In this document: positions 63,821-64,000 of the stretch, piece after piece
Position numbering within the stretch: position 1 is the stretch's first letter
Layout of the letters: the number at the start of each line of letters is the position of its first letter
Assembly: GCA_027619415.1 (NCBI GenBank)
Contig: JAQCFO010000002.1
Location: 1-64,000, forward strand
DNA length: 64,000 nucleotides
Reading direction: 5' to 3'
Origin: Bacteroidota bacterium
GTDB lineage: Bacteria; Bacteroidota; Bacteroidia; Flavobacteriales; Flavobacteriaceae
Translations under genes and position numbers: made by a program
The notes under the pieces: generated by a model
Databases searched by the model: none
What the model was told of the DNA's origin: nothing
What the model saw: the letters and a program-made list of their open reading frames with translations, nothing else

Positions 63821-64000
63821 TATTTAATTTTTCATTTAAAACAAGAAAAGAATCTAACTCTGATTTTATAAAATCTTCATCTTTTCCATAATTTTTTAAA
63901 ATACTTATAATTGTACTGAATTGATAAATATCATTGGTAATATTTTCATTATAACTTCTCCTGTTTTCTTCTGACATTGAAATAAAAACCTCTAGTCTTT
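63813..64000 (-). CDS. C-terminal part of an unrecognised gene, cut by the window edge
   Basis: The minus-strand frame is open from the window end to a TAA at 63813-63815 and gives about 62 residues, with segments such as MSEENRRSYNENITND and LKNYGKDEDFIKSELDSF. The charged, helical sequence is not low-complexity. An in-frame ATG at 63977 could be the true start of a 54-residue protein, but no upstream stop is visible. No family is recognised. Confidence 0.5.
   Translation of the reverse strand, partial: RLEVFISMSEENRRSYNENITNDIYQFSTIISILKNYGKDEDFIKSELDSFLVLNEKLNIK

Noticed and set aside
1-64000. tRNA, rRNA, insertion sequences, integrases, phage or defence genes
   Set aside because: Intergenic gaps were read for T-loop (GTTCRANYC-like) sequences, and coding regions for transposase, integrase or toxin motifs; none could be supported.

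Overview
The window is one stretch of a strongly AT-rich (by eye near 30% G+C) bacterial core genome. It looks like a marine, streamlined member of the Bacteroidota, class Flavobacteriia. The evidence is the TAnnTTTG-type promoter elements, a TonB-dependent receptor with an N-terminal carboxypeptidase-regulatory-like domain, SDDDD surface-lipoprotein signals, DUF4270 and VPS10/BNR exported proteins, a five-helix SdhC with type-B SdhAB, single-chain GlyRS, short gaps and many overlapping gene ends. I see no tRNA, rRNA, CRISPR array, insertion sequence, prophage or integrase. No intergenic gap exceeds 300 bases; the longest (7839-8124 and 690-911) hold regulatory sequence or nothing I can name.

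Layout. 1-4450: a DUF3109 cysteine-rich protein without a normal start codon, then class I ribonucleotide reductase (nrdB, nrdA) and a hairpin terminator. 4471-12557, all on the minus strand: a PiT phosphate transporter, a beta-barrel porin, a TonB-dependent receptor and a surface beta-helix lipoprotein. Direct-repeat elements with an 11-bp period precede these genes and look like PHO boxes. 12714-16824: dgt, tadA, a cold-shock protein, a small membrane protein and aspS. 16859-23446: a TetR-led RND efflux operon. 23575-29264: a polyprenyl synthase and a metal-homeostasis block (DtxR/MntR-type regulator, ZIP transporter, feoA-feoB and a small Cys-rich partner). 29333-34238: a SCO copper chaperone, an Xaa-Pro aminopeptidase and a large VPS10/BNR exported protein. 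34311-37726: sdhCAB. 37728-42762: an Ig-like lipoprotein, glyS, xth and an aldo/keto reductase. 42746-46286: panC-panD-flippase-radA. 46390-49013: a one-domain glycogen-synthase-like protein and a DUF4270 lipoprotein. 49003-62203: polA and then a long minus-strand series rplM-rpsI-rpsB-tsf-pyrH-frr-MMPL exporter-asnS-rpoN-GT2. 62246-64000: a membrane metallophosphoesterase, a thioredoxin-fold protein without catalytic cysteines, and the end of an unrecognised gene.

Most of the window is ordinary housekeeping. The part that most deserves attention is 4471-12700. Three of the four genes share a TTAACA-like unit exactly 24 bases upstream of a TTTG (-7) element, and the upstream arrays repeat with an 11-bp period (7-bp unit plus 4-bp AT spacer). 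This is the architecture of PhoB/PhoP operators. With PiT in the same locus, the likely reading is a phosphate-starvation module: a surface beta-helix lipoprotein paired with a TonB receptor that lacks a SusD partner, a porin, and an inner-membrane phosphate carrier. Other points of interest are a PolA whose proofreading site has decayed, possible leaderless promoters at glyS and the DtxR-type gene, overlapping alternative hairpins before rpsB, and the redox-dead thioredoxin.
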